From assembly GCA_038146985.1 (NCBI GenBank), contig JAYQSQ010000013.1:124001-188000 (forward strand): a stretch of DNA of 64,000 bases. Reading direction: 5' to 3'. The position numbers and the translations under genes were made by a program. Numbering within the stretch: the first letter of the stretch is position 1; each line of letters starts with the position of its first letter. Source of the DNA: JADHLJ01 sp038146985 (GTDB taxonomy: Bacteria > Pseudomonadota > Alphaproteobacteria > Thalassobaculales > Thalassobaculaceae). The notes beneath the pieces were generated by a model, which saw only the letters and a program-made list of their open reading frames with translations, was not told where the DNA came from and made no database searches. Positions 34,422-44,561 of the stretch are shown in pieces.

Positions 34422-35099
34422 ATGGCCGCGTTTGCCTTTGCCAAGCCGGCCTTTGATGTCGGTTTCGCGACCAACCAACTCGAAGCACACGAAGCCTTCT
34501 GGGGCGAAACCGTCGGCCTTGCCTTCGACCATATGGCGAAGCTCGGCGGCGGCTTCCGGCAGCATCGGTGGCGGCAGGGTGATTCCATCATCAAGGTGAA
34601 CCACACGCGGGAACCTCTGGGTGATGTTCCGCCCGGCGGGTACCGCTCACTCGACTTAAAGGCCGCACGGGCAGTCGATCTGGCGACGCCCGATGACGTT
34701 CCAGTGCGGCTTCGGCCCAATCGGGATGCCGACCTGACGCTCCAAGTCGTGTCCGGCGATCTCGATGCCTTCGCGCGTTTCTATGGCGAGGCGCTGGGGC
34801 TCGAAACGGATGGCGCGAATGCGTTCCTGCTGGGCCGCAGCCGCATCGTGGCCGAAGCCGGCGCGCCTGCGCGGATCGACGGCTGGCGCGAAAAGGGCCT
34901 GCGCTACATGACGGTGCAGATCTTCGATTGCGACCAGGTGACCACGGCACTGGAGCGCGCCGGGGTCGAAATCGGCATGCCACCAAGGACGATCGGACAG
35001 GTCCGATACAGTTTCGCCCGCGATCCCGACGGGAACTGGATCGAACTCTCCGAGCGCGCATCTTTGACCGGCAGGCCGGTTGTCCCTGATCCAAGCTGA
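34422..35099 (+). CDS. VOC (glyoxalase/dioxygenase) family protein
   Basis: A 225-residue protein with two vicinal-oxygen-chelate-like halves. The first has DVGFATNQLEAHEAFWGETVGL and the second VVSGDLDAFARFYGEALGLETDG, ending in SFARDPDGNWIELSER with a metal-binding Glu. Such proteins include glyoxalases, ring-cleavage dioxygenases and resistance proteins, and the sequence alone does not decide. It stands between rplS and the mechanosensitive channel gene, apart from the operon pattern. Confidence 0.8.
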   Translation: MAAFAFAKPAFDVGFATNQLEAHEAFWGETVGLAFDHMAKLGGGFRQHRWRQGDSIIKVNHTREPLGDVPPGGYRSLDLKAARAVDLATPDDVPVRLRPNRDADLTLQVVSGDLDAFARFYGEALGLETDGANAFLLGRSRIVAEAGAPARIDGWREKGLRYMTVQIFDCDQVTTALERAGVEIGMPPRTIGQVRYSFARDPDGNWIELSERASLTGRPVVPDPS

Positions 35100-35219
35100 G
35101 TGACGCGCCGGCCTGCCGGCCTCGCGTCAATGGACATTCGATTGCCGGTGAGGCCTCGCTCGTCCTTTATGATACAGTGGTCACCGCGAACCGTGGAGGA
35201 TCCGGTCCATAACGGAGCG

Positions 35220-36575
35220 ATGGAGGTTGCGTTGGATGAAACCGCCTTTGATTTAGTGATTTCAACCGTCAAAAGCGTCGATTTTTATCTGCAGATTTTA
35301 GCCATTGCCTTGACGGCGGCCTGCGCGTGGTCGGTATCGAAGATCATCCGGCGCCAGCTTGATAAGCTCGCCGGCCAGGGCGAAGAAGAGGGATCGTCCG
35401 GCCCCATCCGGTCTCGCGTCGGCGCGCCGACCTATCACCTGCGCGAACTCACTTTTCCGATCACCAACGCCATCTTGCTGGGAATTGCCGTTGTCGTTTC
35501 GCGCGAGTTCTTCAGCCAGCAATGGCTGGTTCAGCTTGCCCAGGGCATCAACCTGCTTTTGGCGACATACATCGTCGCGACGCGGATTTCGACCAGCGCA
35601 ACGATCCGGCGCTTCGCGCTGTTGGTCCTGGTGCCGCTGATCCTTGTCTACTCGGCAGGATTTCTCGATGACCTGATCGCCATTCTGGACGGCATCAAGT
35701 TCTCCCTGGGGAACATCGAGTTCACGCTATACGCGATCGCGAGAACCGCGCTGTTCGGCTCGATCCTGTTCTGGTTCGGCCGTCTGTCGAACCGCAAAGG
35801 CTCCGAATTCATCAGAAACCACGATTCGATCACCGGCTCGACGAAGGAACTCATCCTCAAGTCGTTCCAGTTCGGACTCTTCGTCCTTGTGTCGTTGATG
35901 ATCCTGCAGATCGCCGGAATCGACCTTACGGCGCTCGTGGTTTTCGGCGGTGCGATCGGCGTCGGGCTCGGCTTCGGCCTGCAACAGATCGCGGCAAACT
36001 TCATATCCGGGATCATCATTCTCATCGATCGCTCGATCGCTATCGGCGACTACATCCAACTGGAGGACGGCCGGGGCGGCACCTTGCGCGAACTCAATAT
36101 GCGCTCGGCGATTCTGGAGACCTACGACGGCAAGGACATCGTTGTCCCGAATGAAAAATTCATCTCCACCGCCTTTAACAATTGGTCGCACAACAATCAG
36201 AAACAACGCTATCCGATCGTCTTTGAAGTTGCCTACGGAACCGACCTTGAAAAACTCTTTCAGATCCTGCGCGAGGTCGTCTCGTCGCACCCGATGGTCC
36301 TCAGTGGCGAGGATCTGCCGTTCGAGGAACGGCCGGACGCCGAGATCCAGGCATTCAACGACAGCGGCGTTGAAATTCTCGTCGAATTCTGGATGGAAGG
36401 GATCGATGACGGCAAGAACAGGGTCGGAGGCGATCTGTTGTTCATGATCTACAAGGCGCTCCAGGAAAACGACATCGAAATTCCGTTCCCGCAGCGCGTC
36501 GTGACGATCAAGGAGGATCAGCGACCACCGCCTCGGCGCCGTGGGTCCGCGCAACCGTCCGAAAATCGCCGGTAG
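35220..36575 (+). CDS. MscS-family mechanosensitive ion channel
   Basis: A 451-residue membrane channel with about five N-terminal membrane segments. The pore helix and gate read VVFGGAIGVGLGFGLQQIAANFISG (a Gly/Ala-rich TM3), then DRSIAIGDYIQLEDGRGGTLRELNMRSA starts the beta domain. NEKFISTAFNNWSHN and the C-terminal mixed domain fit MscS. It opens under membrane tension to release solutes. ATG 35220 with an ACGGAG site was preferred; GTG 35100 is also possible and would add 40 residues. The last 15 residues are Arg/Pro-rich. Confidence 0.88.
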   Translation: MEVALDETAFDLVISTVKSVDFYLQILAIALTAACAWSVSKIIRRQLDKLAGQGEEEGSSGPIRSRVGAPTYHLRELTFPITNAILLGIAVVVSREFFSQQWLVQLAQGINLLLATYIVATRISTSATIRRFALLVLVPLILVYSAGFLDDLIAILDGIKFSLGNIEFTLYAIARTALFGSILFWFGRLSNRKGSEFIRNHDSITGSTKELILKSFQFGLFVLVSLMILQIAGIDLTALVVFGGAIGVGLGFGLQQIAANFISGIIILIDRSIAIGDYIQLEDGRGGTLRELNMRSAILETYDGKDIVVPNEKFISTAFNNWSHNNQKQRYPIVFEVAYGTDLEKLFQILREVVSSHPMVLSGEDLPFEERPDAEIQAFNDSGVEILVEFWMEGIDDGKNRVGGDLLFMIYKALQENDIEIPFPQRVVTIKEDQRPPPRRRGSAQPSENRR

Positions 36576-36644
36576 AAGGCCGCCGCAAACAACGATCACG
36601 TGACGGCGCCCTGATCCGACGGATGACTACACCAGACCGGCGCG

Positions 36645-37238
36645 TTACCGCCAGCTCCGCAACCCGCGCACAAAATCACCGCGCAACGCGCCGCCGCGGT
36701 GGATTGCGTTCGGGTCGACGCCCTGTTTGCGGAGTTCGCTCTGCACGTATTGGGCGTTGCTCTTGTCGTCGACGCCCCGGCTTTTGTTCATGGCATAAGC
36801 CCGCCCGGCGAGATAAGCCCAGTCGGAGGGAGAGCGTGACTGTCCGGCATCCGGATTTTGCCAGGAACCGCCTGATCTTCCGGCATCCGGATTCACCCAG
36901 GGCTGGGCCTGGTTCCGGTATCCGGGCGATGATGAAGTGCCGTCGCCGGGGCGGGTGAAGATCTCCTCTCCGAAGCGGCGGGCCTCGAACTCCCCCCGGC
37001 AGCCCCGGTCGACCCACATCTGGTCGCGCCGGTAGATGCCGAAGGTCTCGCCTTCAATGCAGCGGTCCTTGGACATGCGCCGTTTCAGCGCGATGCCGTT
37101 GACCGTACGGATCTCGCAGGTCTCCAGGCGTCCGGAATAGGACTCGCAGACGACGCTTTTCGGCGCTTTCGCCTCCGCCGCGCCGGGCAGGAGGCACAAG
37201 GCGACGCCGAATACGGCAAACATCCGACGAAACCGCAT
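36645..37238 (-). CDS. DUF3011 domain secreted protein
   Basis: A 197-residue exported protein. MRFRRMFAVFGVALCLLPGA with cleavage after AEA is a signal peptide. Residues about 25-85 match DUF3011: VVCESYSGRLETC, IALKRRMSKDRCIEGETFG and MWVDRGCRGEF, with four conserved cysteines that probably form two disulfides. The middle is a low-complexity region with a repeated NPDAG motif (two copies). The function is not known. It diverges from leuC. Confidence 0.75.
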   Translation of the reverse strand: MRFRRMFAVFGVALCLLPGAAEAKAPKSVVCESYSGRLETCEIRTVNGIALKRRMSKDRCIEGETFGIYRRDQMWVDRGCRGEFEARRFGEEIFTRPGDGTSSSPGYRNQAQPWVNPDAGRSGGSWQNPDAGQSRSPSDWAYLAGRAYAMNKSRGVDDKSNAQYVQSELRKQGVDPNAIHRGGALRGDFVRGLRSWR

Positions 37239-37542
37239 CGCGGCAGCCTCCGTTCGCGTGATAGCGCTTGTTCACGAGCAGCGTACACGCATCGCGTGTG
37301 CCGTTAAAGAAATATGTATTGGGGAAGAGCGGCGGGCGCGGGCAGGCGAACCCTTGGATTGATGGAACCGAGGCACCAGCATCATGATGGACGGCCTCCG
37401 CCGACGCGTTAGGCGCGAATCCTGGGATTTACGGCTTTCTCCGGCGCGGGTGATCCACTATTGTCCCGCCGACCACCGGGGGTGCCGTTCCAGGCCCACC
37501 GGTACGAGAACCAAGTTCATGCTCAAGGGAGGTGACGCGGCG
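37239..37542. promoter_or_regulatory. Spacer upstream of leuC with a palindrome
   Basis: A non-coding stretch of about 300 bases. ACACGC and GCGTGT flank ATC at 37285-37299, a perfect dyad close to the DUF3011 gene start and well upstream of leuC. A strong GGGAGGTGA at 37527-37535 serves leuC. No leucine-rich leader peptide or attenuator hairpin is evident, so leuC control cannot be read here. Confidence 0.4.
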
Positions 37543-38958
<1,416 letters not shown>

Positions 38959-38970
38959 GGGAGAAGCGGA

Positions 38971-39575
38971 ATGGACAAGTTCGATACGCACCGCGGAGTC
39001 GCGGCCCCGCTCAACATGATCAATATCGACACCGACAAGGTGATCCCGAAGCAGTTCCTGAAGACCATCAAGCGTACCGGTCTCGGCAAGCATCTGTTCA
39101 ATGAGATGCGGTACAAGGCGGACGGCTCGGAGAATCCGGATTTCGTGCTGAACAAGCCGGCCTACCGCAAGGCCAGCATCCTGGTCGCCGGCGACAATTT
39201 CGGTGCGGCTCCTCGCGCGAGCACGCGCCTTGGGCGCTGATGGATTTCGGCGTGAAATGCGTGATCTCCACCAGCTTCGCCGACATCTTCTTCAACAACT
39301 GCTTCAAGAACGGCATCCTGCCGATCAAGGTGACCCAGGAGCAGCTCGACCAGCTCATGGACGACGCCCAGAACGGCGCCAACTCGATCCTGGATGTCGA
39401 TCTCGAGAACCAGGAGATCGGCCGCCCGAACGGCGAGAAGATCGCGTTCGAGATCGATCCGTTCCGCAAGCACTGTCTGCTCAACGGGCTCGACGATATC
39501 GGCCTGACCATGGAGAAGGGCAAGCGGATCGACGACTTCGAGGCCAAGCGGGCGGCGGAACAGCCCTGGGCGTAA
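38971..39575 (+). pseudogene. leuD: 3-isopropylmalate dehydratase small subunit LeuD with one frameshift
   Basis: The small subunit that completes the isomerase with LeuC. It reads MDKFDTHRGVAAPLNMINID up to LVAGDNFG, where the expected CGSSREHAPWAL is lost by one missing base at about 39200-39206; MDFGVKCVISTSFADIFFNN then continues in another frame to the end. The span is 605 bases, one short of 202 codons. Restoring the base gives a normal 201-residue LeuD. As leuB is intact and leuC has its own fault nearby, sequence error is the simpler view. Confidence 0.85.
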
Positions 39576-39623
39576 TGTCCGGCCCGGCGATTCAAGGAAA
39601 TTCTGATATCAAGGAAGCGTAGC

Positions 39624-40736
39624 ATGGCATCGAACAGGAAACTTCTGGTCCTTCCGGGTGACGGTATCGGTCCGGAGGTCGTGGGACAGGTTCTTCGGGT
39701 CGTCGACTGGCTGGCCAAGAAGCGGTCGGTCTCCTTCGACCTTCAGGAAGGCCTCGTCGGCGGGGCGTCCTACGACGCCCACGGCACGCCGCTCACCGAC
39801 GAGACCATGGCCGATGCGATCGAGGCCGACGCGGTCCTGTTCGGCTCGGTCGGCGGCCCGAAATATGATGACCTGCCATTCGCGAAGAAGCCCGAGCGCG
39901 GGCTCTTGCGGCTGCGCAAGGAGATGGACCTGTTCGCCAATCTCCGCCCGGCCATGGTGTTCGATGCGATGGCGGATTCCTCCAGCCTGAAGCGGGAATT
40001 CGTTGCCGGCCTCGACATCCTGATCCTGCGCGAACTGACAGGCGGCATCTATTTCGCCGAGCCGCGCGGCATCGAGGATCTCCCCGACGGCACCAAGAAG
40101 GGATACGACACCAATCTCTACACCACGCCGGAGATCGAGCGGATCGGCCGCGTCGCCATGGATCTCGCCCGCAAGCGGCGGAACAAGGTCACCTCGGTCG
40201 AGAAATCCAACGTGATGATGTCCGGCGTGCTGTGGCGCGAGGTGATGACCAACCTCTTCGCCGCGGAGGGGGCGGGTCTCCAGACCGAGCATATGTACGC
40301 CGACAATTGCGGCATGCAGCTCGTGCGCAACCCGAAGCAGTTCGATGTCATCGTTACCGACAACCTGTTCGGCGATATGCTCTCGGATTGCGCAGCGATG
40401 CTGACCGGCTCGCTCGGTATGCTGCCCTCGGCCTCGCTCGGCGCCGTCGACGAGACCACCGGCAAACGCCACGCGCTTTATGAGCCGGTGCACGGCTCGG
40501 CCCCGGACATCGCGGGCAAGAAGCTGGCCAACCCGATCGCCGAGCTGCTGAGTTTCTCGATGGCGCTGCGCTATTCCTTCGACATGCCGGAAGACGCCGA
40601 CATGATCGACGCGGCGATCGAACGGGTGCTGGCCTCGGGCAAGCGCACCGCCGACATCATGCAATCCGGCATGACCGCAGTCTCCACCGACGCCATGATG
40701 GACGCGATCCTCGGAGAGCTCGACAAGGCGGCGTAA
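39624..40736 (+). CDS. leuB: 3-isopropylmalate dehydrogenase
   Basis: NAD-dependent oxidative decarboxylation of 3-isopropylmalate, the third step of leucine synthesis. The 370-residue enzyme begins KLLVLPGDGIGPEVV and has LRELTGGIYFAEPRG, VEKSNVM, DNLFGDMLSD and YEPVHGSAPDIAGK, all standard. Length is normal and the frame intact. It follows leuD by 48 bases. REP-like repeats separate it from asd. Confidence 0.96.
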   Translation: MASNRKLLVLPGDGIGPEVVGQVLRVVDWLAKKRSVSFDLQEGLVGGASYDAHGTPLTDETMADAIEADAVLFGSVGGPKYDDLPFAKKPERGLLRLRKEMDLFANLRPAMVFDAMADSSSLKREFVAGLDILILRELTGGIYFAEPRGIEDLPDGTKKGYDTNLYTTPEIERIGRVAMDLARKRRNKVTSVEKSNVMMSGVLWREVMTNLFAAEGAGLQTEHMYADNCGMQLVRNPKQFDVIVTDNLFGDMLSDCAAMLTGSLGMLPSASLGAVDETTGKRHALYEPVHGSAPDIAGKKLANPIAELLSFSMALRYSFDMPEDADMIDAAIERVLASGKRTADIMQSGMTAVSTDAMMDAILGELDKAA

Positions 40737-40763
40737 AGGACGGCGGACGCTTCCGCTTCGTGT

Positions 40764-40894
40764 CCCCGGCGCAGGCCGGGGCCGACGCCTGAGGCGGCGG
40801 CTACTTTGTGGCGGCGGAGCACTTTCAAAGACCGCACGTCTTGCTCCTCTACCCTCACGACGGGCCTCAGGCGTCGGCCCGACCTTCGTCGGGG
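40764..40894. repeat. Inverted pair of REP-like units (REPIN-like)
   Basis: In the 311-base spacer between leuB and asd, CCCCGGC-GCAG-GCCGGGG (40764-40781) is followed by CCGACGCCTGAGG. About 70 bases later the mirror image appears: CCTCAGGCGTCGG, then CCCGAC-CTTC-GTCGGGG (to 40894). The two units face each other and could pair into one long hairpin. The tail GCCTGA matches the units near 20.8 kb. This arrangement is that of REPINs in other bacteria. Confidence 0.7.
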
Positions 40895-41047
40895 ATAGGG
40901 GCTAAAGTTGCGGCCAACGTGCCTCTTTTCGTTTGTCCCCTCAATCCTTGCAATCCGGTCTCACCAAGCGTACATGTCCCGCCTCTTTCCGGATTGGAAA
41001 GAGGCGACCGGTGCGAGACCGTGCCGGCGAACTTATGGATGGACGAT

Positions 41048-42073
41048 ATGGGCTACAGAGTCGCGGTGGCCGGCGCCACGGGGGCGGTCGGCCGGGAAAT
41101 GTTGCAGACGCTGGAAGAACGGAATTTTCCGGCGGATGAAGTCTTCGCACTGGCATCGGAGCGTTCGGTCGGCTCCGAGGTGTCCTACGGCGAGAAACGA
41201 ACTCTGAAAATCCAGGCCCTTAAACATTTCGACTTCACCGGCACCGACATCGTTCTGTTCTCGGCCGGCGGCTCCATCGCGGCCGAATACGCGCCGAAAG
41301 CGGCCAAGCAGGGCGCCGTCGTCATCGACAACAGCTCGCAGTTCCGCATGGATGCCGATGTGCCGCTGATCGTTCCCGAAGTGAACGCGCACGCCCTGGC
41401 CGGATATGGCAAACGCAACATCATCGCCAATCCCAATTGCTCCACCGCGCAGCTGGTGATGGCGCTGAAGCCGCTGCACGACACTTTCAAGATCAAGCGC
41501 GTGGTGGTCTCGACTTATCAGTCGACCTCCGGCGCGGGCAATGCGGGCATGGACGAGCTGTTCACCCAGACCCGGGCGGTCTATGTGAACGACCCGGTTG
41601 AGAAGACCAAGTTCACCAAACAGATCGCCTTCAACTGCATTCCGCATATCGACAAGTTCATGGATGACGGTTCCACCAAGGAAGAGTGGAAGATGGCGGC
41701 CGAGACCAAGAAGATTCTCAGCCCGGACATCGATCTCGTCGCCATGTGCGTGCGGGTGCCGGTTTTCATCGGCCATTCGGAAGCCGTGTTTGTCGAGACC
41801 GCGAAACCGATCGACGAGCAGGCGGCCCGCGACGTGATGAACGCCTTCCCCGGCGTGGTGGTCGTCGATCACCGCGAGGATGAGGGCTATGTCACGCCCC
41901 ATGAATGCGCCGGCGAGGACGCGGTCTATGTCAGCCGGATCCGCAAGGACCCGACCGTGAAGAACGGTCTGGTGTTCTGGTGCGTTTCGGACAACCTGCG
42001 CAAGGGGGCGGCGCTGAATGCGGTGCAGATCGCCGAAGCCCTTGTCGAGCAGCACCTGCGCAAGGCGGCGTAG
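41048..42073 (+). CDS. asd: Aspartate-semialdehyde dehydrogenase
   Basis: Makes aspartate semialdehyde for lysine, threonine, methionine and diaminopimelate. The 341-residue enzyme has VAVAGATGAVGREML for NADP binding, the catalytic Cys in IIANPNCSTAQLV, and the SSQFRMD and HSEAVFVE segments. A start three codons earlier (ATG 41039) is equally possible. The open frame continues upstream into the repeats but that part is not conserved. It ends 11 bases from convergent pdxY. Confidence 0.95.
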   Translation: MGYRVAVAGATGAVGREMLQTLEERNFPADEVFALASERSVGSEVSYGEKRTLKIQALKHFDFTGTDIVLFSAGGSIAAEYAPKAAKQGAVVIDNSSQFRMDADVPLIVPEVNAHALAGYGKRNIIANPNCSTAQLVMALKPLHDTFKIKRVVVSTYQSTSGAGNAGMDELFTQTRAVYVNDPVEKTKFTKQIAFNCIPHIDKFMDDGSTKEEWKMAAETKKILSPDIDLVAMCVRVPVFIGHSEAVFVETAKPIDEQAARDVMNAFPGVVVVDHREDEGYVTPHECAGEDAVYVSRIRKDPTVKNGLVFWCVSDNLRKGAALNAVQIAEALVEQHLRKAA

Positions 42074-42084
42074 CGGGCCTCGCC

Positions 42085-42921
42085 CTACCCGATCCGTGCC
42101 ACGGGCGCGCGCTCCCCGGTCCTGGCCAGCTTTTCCAGGACCGGGATCAGCGCCAGTTCCGCCGTTCCACGTCGTTCCGTTTCTCCGGTGACGAGGTCAA
42201 GTCCCGCGACCGCCGCCGCGAGAGCGCGGGCCGGGTCGTTTGATCGCAGGAACCATCCGGTGAACAAGGCGGCAAAGAGATCGCCGGTTCCGTTGAACCG
42301 GCGTTCCCGTCTAGGCGCCGACGCGCGCCACACGGCGTTCGCGGCAATGGCGTAGGACGCCATCTCGTCCGTTTCGCCAATACCTGTGACGATCACAAGC
42401 TTCGGGCCCTGGCTCAGCAGTGCGCGCGCGGCGTTGATAAGACCCTCGCGACCTTCCACGGCCCCGCCGGTCAGCCATCCGAGCTCGCTCGGGTTGGGCA
42501 GGACGATATCGGCACGTGGAACCAGGCGGTCGCGTATCGTCTCCAGCACGCCGTCGCGGACAAAGATCCGCCCGTCGTCGCCGATCACCGGATCAAGGAC
42601 GTAGAGCCCGTCCGGCCTTGCCTGGCGGACCGCGTCGGCCATATCCGCGATCGGGCCCGAGGTTTCGGCTTCCCCAAGATAGCCGGAGAGAACCGCATCG
42701 CACTCCGCGAGCACGCCAAGCGCCTTGATTCCCTGGAGAACAGTGGCGACGTCCTGGGCCGAGCGGACCGCGCCGGCGAACTGCCCGTGACCCGGATGGT
42801 TGGAGAACGCCACGGTATCGACGCGCCAGACCTCATGGCCGAGCATCTGCAAGGCCGGTACCGCGACGGCATTGCCCACATGGCCATAGGCGACGGCGGA
42901 TTGAATGCTGAGGACAGCCAT
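42085..42921 (-). CDS. pdxY: Pyridoxal kinase PdxY
   Basis: Phosphorylates pyridoxal in the B6 salvage route. The 278-residue ribokinase-fold protein begins VLSIQSAVAYGHVGNAVAVP, which is the pyridoxal kinase signature. YVLDPVIGDDGRIFV, NPSELGWLTGG and FNGTGDLFAALFTGWF, with the GTGD catalytic Asp, follow. The start chosen excludes about 50 upstream codons that run through the divergent promoter. It faces the CoA ester lyase gene. Confidence 0.9.
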   Translation of the reverse strand: MAVLSIQSAVAYGHVGNAVAVPALQMLGHEVWRVDTVAFSNHPGHGQFAGAVRSAQDVATVLQGIKALGVLAECDAVLSGYLGEAETSGPIADMADAVRQARPDGLYVLDPVIGDDGRIFVRDGVLETIRDRLVPRADIVLPNPSELGWLTGGAVEGREGLINAARALLSQGPKLVIVTGIGETDEMASYAIAANAVWRASAPRRERRFNGTGDLFAALFTGWFLRSNDPARALAAAVAGLDLVTGETERRGTAELALIPVLEKLARTGERAPVARIG

Positions 42922-43058
42922 GCCGGCGGCCTTCCGGTGCGGTGATCGGTATCGCGAAGCTTGGCCATGCCGTGGCGCCGGGTCCAGGAGATTTTCCCCA
43001 CGGGAAGGACGCGATATGGTCTGTCCGTCGCCGTCACGCCCGTCCAAGGAATTCCACC

Positions 43059-43949
43059 ATGCCCGCCACACCACGCCCGCGCCGTTCGGCCTTGTTCATG
43101 CCCGCATCGAACGCCCGGGCTCTGGAGAAAGCCCGCAGCCTCGCCGCCGACGTGGTCATCATGGATCTTGAAGACGCCGTCGCGCCCGATCGCAAGGAGA
43201 TGGCGCGCGATCAGGCCGTCGCCGCGATCCAACAGGGCGGCTATGGCCGTCGCGAACTGGTGATCCGGGTGAACGGCGCCGGCACGCGATGGCACGACGG
43301 CGATCTGGACGCGGTGGCCGGCTCGGGAGCCGATGCGGTGCTGCTCGCCAAAGTGGAGAGCGCGGCGGAGGTTCGAAGCGCCGAAAGCAGGCTCGTCGCG
43401 GCGGGAGCGCCGGGAAGTCTCTCCGTCTGGTGCATGATCGAAAGCCCGCGCGGTGTTCTAGCGGCGAATGAGATCGCCGGCGCCTCACCCCGGATGGCGG
43501 CGCTGGTGATGGGCACCTCGGACCTCACCAAGGAACTGGGGGCCCGGCACACGCCCGCCCGAGAGCCGATGATGACCAGCCTGGGTCTGTGCCTGCTTGC
43601 GGCACGGGCACATGGTCTCGCCATACTGGACGGCGTGAATCTCGACCTCTCCGACGACGAGGGTCTTGCCGAGGTGTGCCGTCAGGGCGCGGCAATGGGC
43701 TTCGACGGCAAGACGCTGATCCATCCCAAGACCCTGAATGCCGCCAACCGGAGTTTCGGTCCGACCGGCGAGGAGGTCGATTGGGCGCATAGGGTGATCC
43801 AAGCGCACGGTGCGGCGGAAGCGGCGGGATCGGGCGTCGTACTGCTGGACGGCCAATTGATCGAGAATCTTCATGTGGAAGAGGCGCGCCGCATTCTCGG
43901 CCTTGCCGACATGATCAAGGCGCTGGAGGAAGAACAAACCCGCGTTTAG
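43059..43949 (+). CDS. CoA ester lyase (HpcH/HpaI aldolase, citrate lyase beta family)
   Basis: A 296-residue TIM-barrel lyase of the CitE-like/malyl-CoA lyase group. SALFMPASNARALEKA, VVIMDLEDAVAPDRKEMAR with metal-binding acids, LLAKVESAAEV and SVWCMIESPRGV are typical. MGFDGKTLIHPKTL near the C-terminus is also conserved. Likely substrates are malyl-CoA, citramalyl-CoA or similar, undecided from sequence. An AAGGAAT site precedes ATG 43059. Its stop overlaps that of the convergent lipoprotein gene. Confidence 0.85.
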   Translation: MPATPRPRRSALFMPASNARALEKARSLAADVVIMDLEDAVAPDRKEMARDQAVAAIQQGGYGRRELVIRVNGAGTRWHDGDLDAVAGSGADAVLLAKVESAAEVRSAESRLVAAGAPGSLSVWCMIESPRGVLAANEIAGASPRMAALVMGTSDLTKELGARHTPAREPMMTSLGLCLLAARAHGLAILDGVNLDLSDDEGLAEVCRQGAAMGFDGKTLIHPKTLNAANRSFGPTGEEVDWAHRVIQAHGAAEAAGSGVVLLDGQLIENLHVEEARRILGLADMIKALEEEQTRV

Positions 43950-44551
43950 CGGGTGTGACCCTTCAGATAGGTGCCGGCCTGCTTGCGCATTTCCCCGTCG
44001 AATTCGAGCATCAGGCGTTCGACGAGTGCGTACCAGAGCTTGGAGCGCTCGTTCGGCGTCGTGTCCTCGCGGGCCGTCTGGGTGCGGGTGATGGATGTGC
44101 TGGCGGTCGCGAGGCGGCGGTTGCCGTCCAGGATTTCGATCCGAACATCCAGCGCCGCCTCGTACTCCTCGGACTGATCCTTCGAGAATAGCGCCTGCAA
44201 TCCCTTCGTGGTCTCAAGTTTGCGCTCGGTTACCGAGGCGCGTGTGATCACAAACTGCGCGATGCCGCGGCCGCCGGCGGGAACCAGGACATCGGCGGCC
44301 CATCGTTCGGCGGCGGCGCCGGGCGCGATCGGCACCAGATGCTCGACATTCGGCGCCTTGAACGGCATTCGGTACTCGTTGATGACCGAGATGGACGAGA
44401 CGTTGAGAGTGATCTTCTGTTTGTGTGCGTAGGTCAGTTCCGGAAACGTGACGCCCGGGTTCGGCGTTTCGCACCCCGCCAGAAGCCACGGCAATGCAAG
44501 GAATATCAGCAGAGCCCGCCAAGGCCGACCGGCAAATTGTATCGCGAGCAT
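43946..44551 (-). CDS. Putative lipoprotein of unknown function
   Basis: A 201-residue exported lipoprotein: a hydrophobic signal (ALLIFLALPW) ends in the lipobox LLAGC, so the mature protein starts at that Cys. The remainder is soluble with FPELTYAHKQKITLNVSSI and RSKLWYALVERLMLEFDGEMRKQ. I do not recognise the family. It follows hslO by 10 bases and ends the argD-argF-hslO unit. An upstream start would add 30 residues overlapping hslO. Confidence 0.7.
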   Translation of the reverse strand: MLAIQFAGRPWRALLIFLALPWLLAGCETPNPGVTFPELTYAHKQKITLNVSSISVINEYRMPFKAPNVEHLVPIAPGAAAERWAADVLVPAGGRGIAQFVITRASVTERKLETTKGLQALFSKDQSEEYEAALDVRIEILDGNRRLATASTSITRTQTAREDTTPNERSKLWYALVERLMLEFDGEMRKQAGTYLKGHTR

Positions 44552-44561
44552 AGCCTGGACC

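Noticed and set aside
37401..37425. GCGCGAATCCTGGG as a tRNA T-loop
   Set aside because: No acceptor, D or anticodon arm can be folded around it; no tRNA was found anywhere in the window.
37384..37542. In-frame extension upstream of LeuC
   Set aside because: LeuC homology starts at MAKARTLFDKIW with a strong ribosome site immediately before it.
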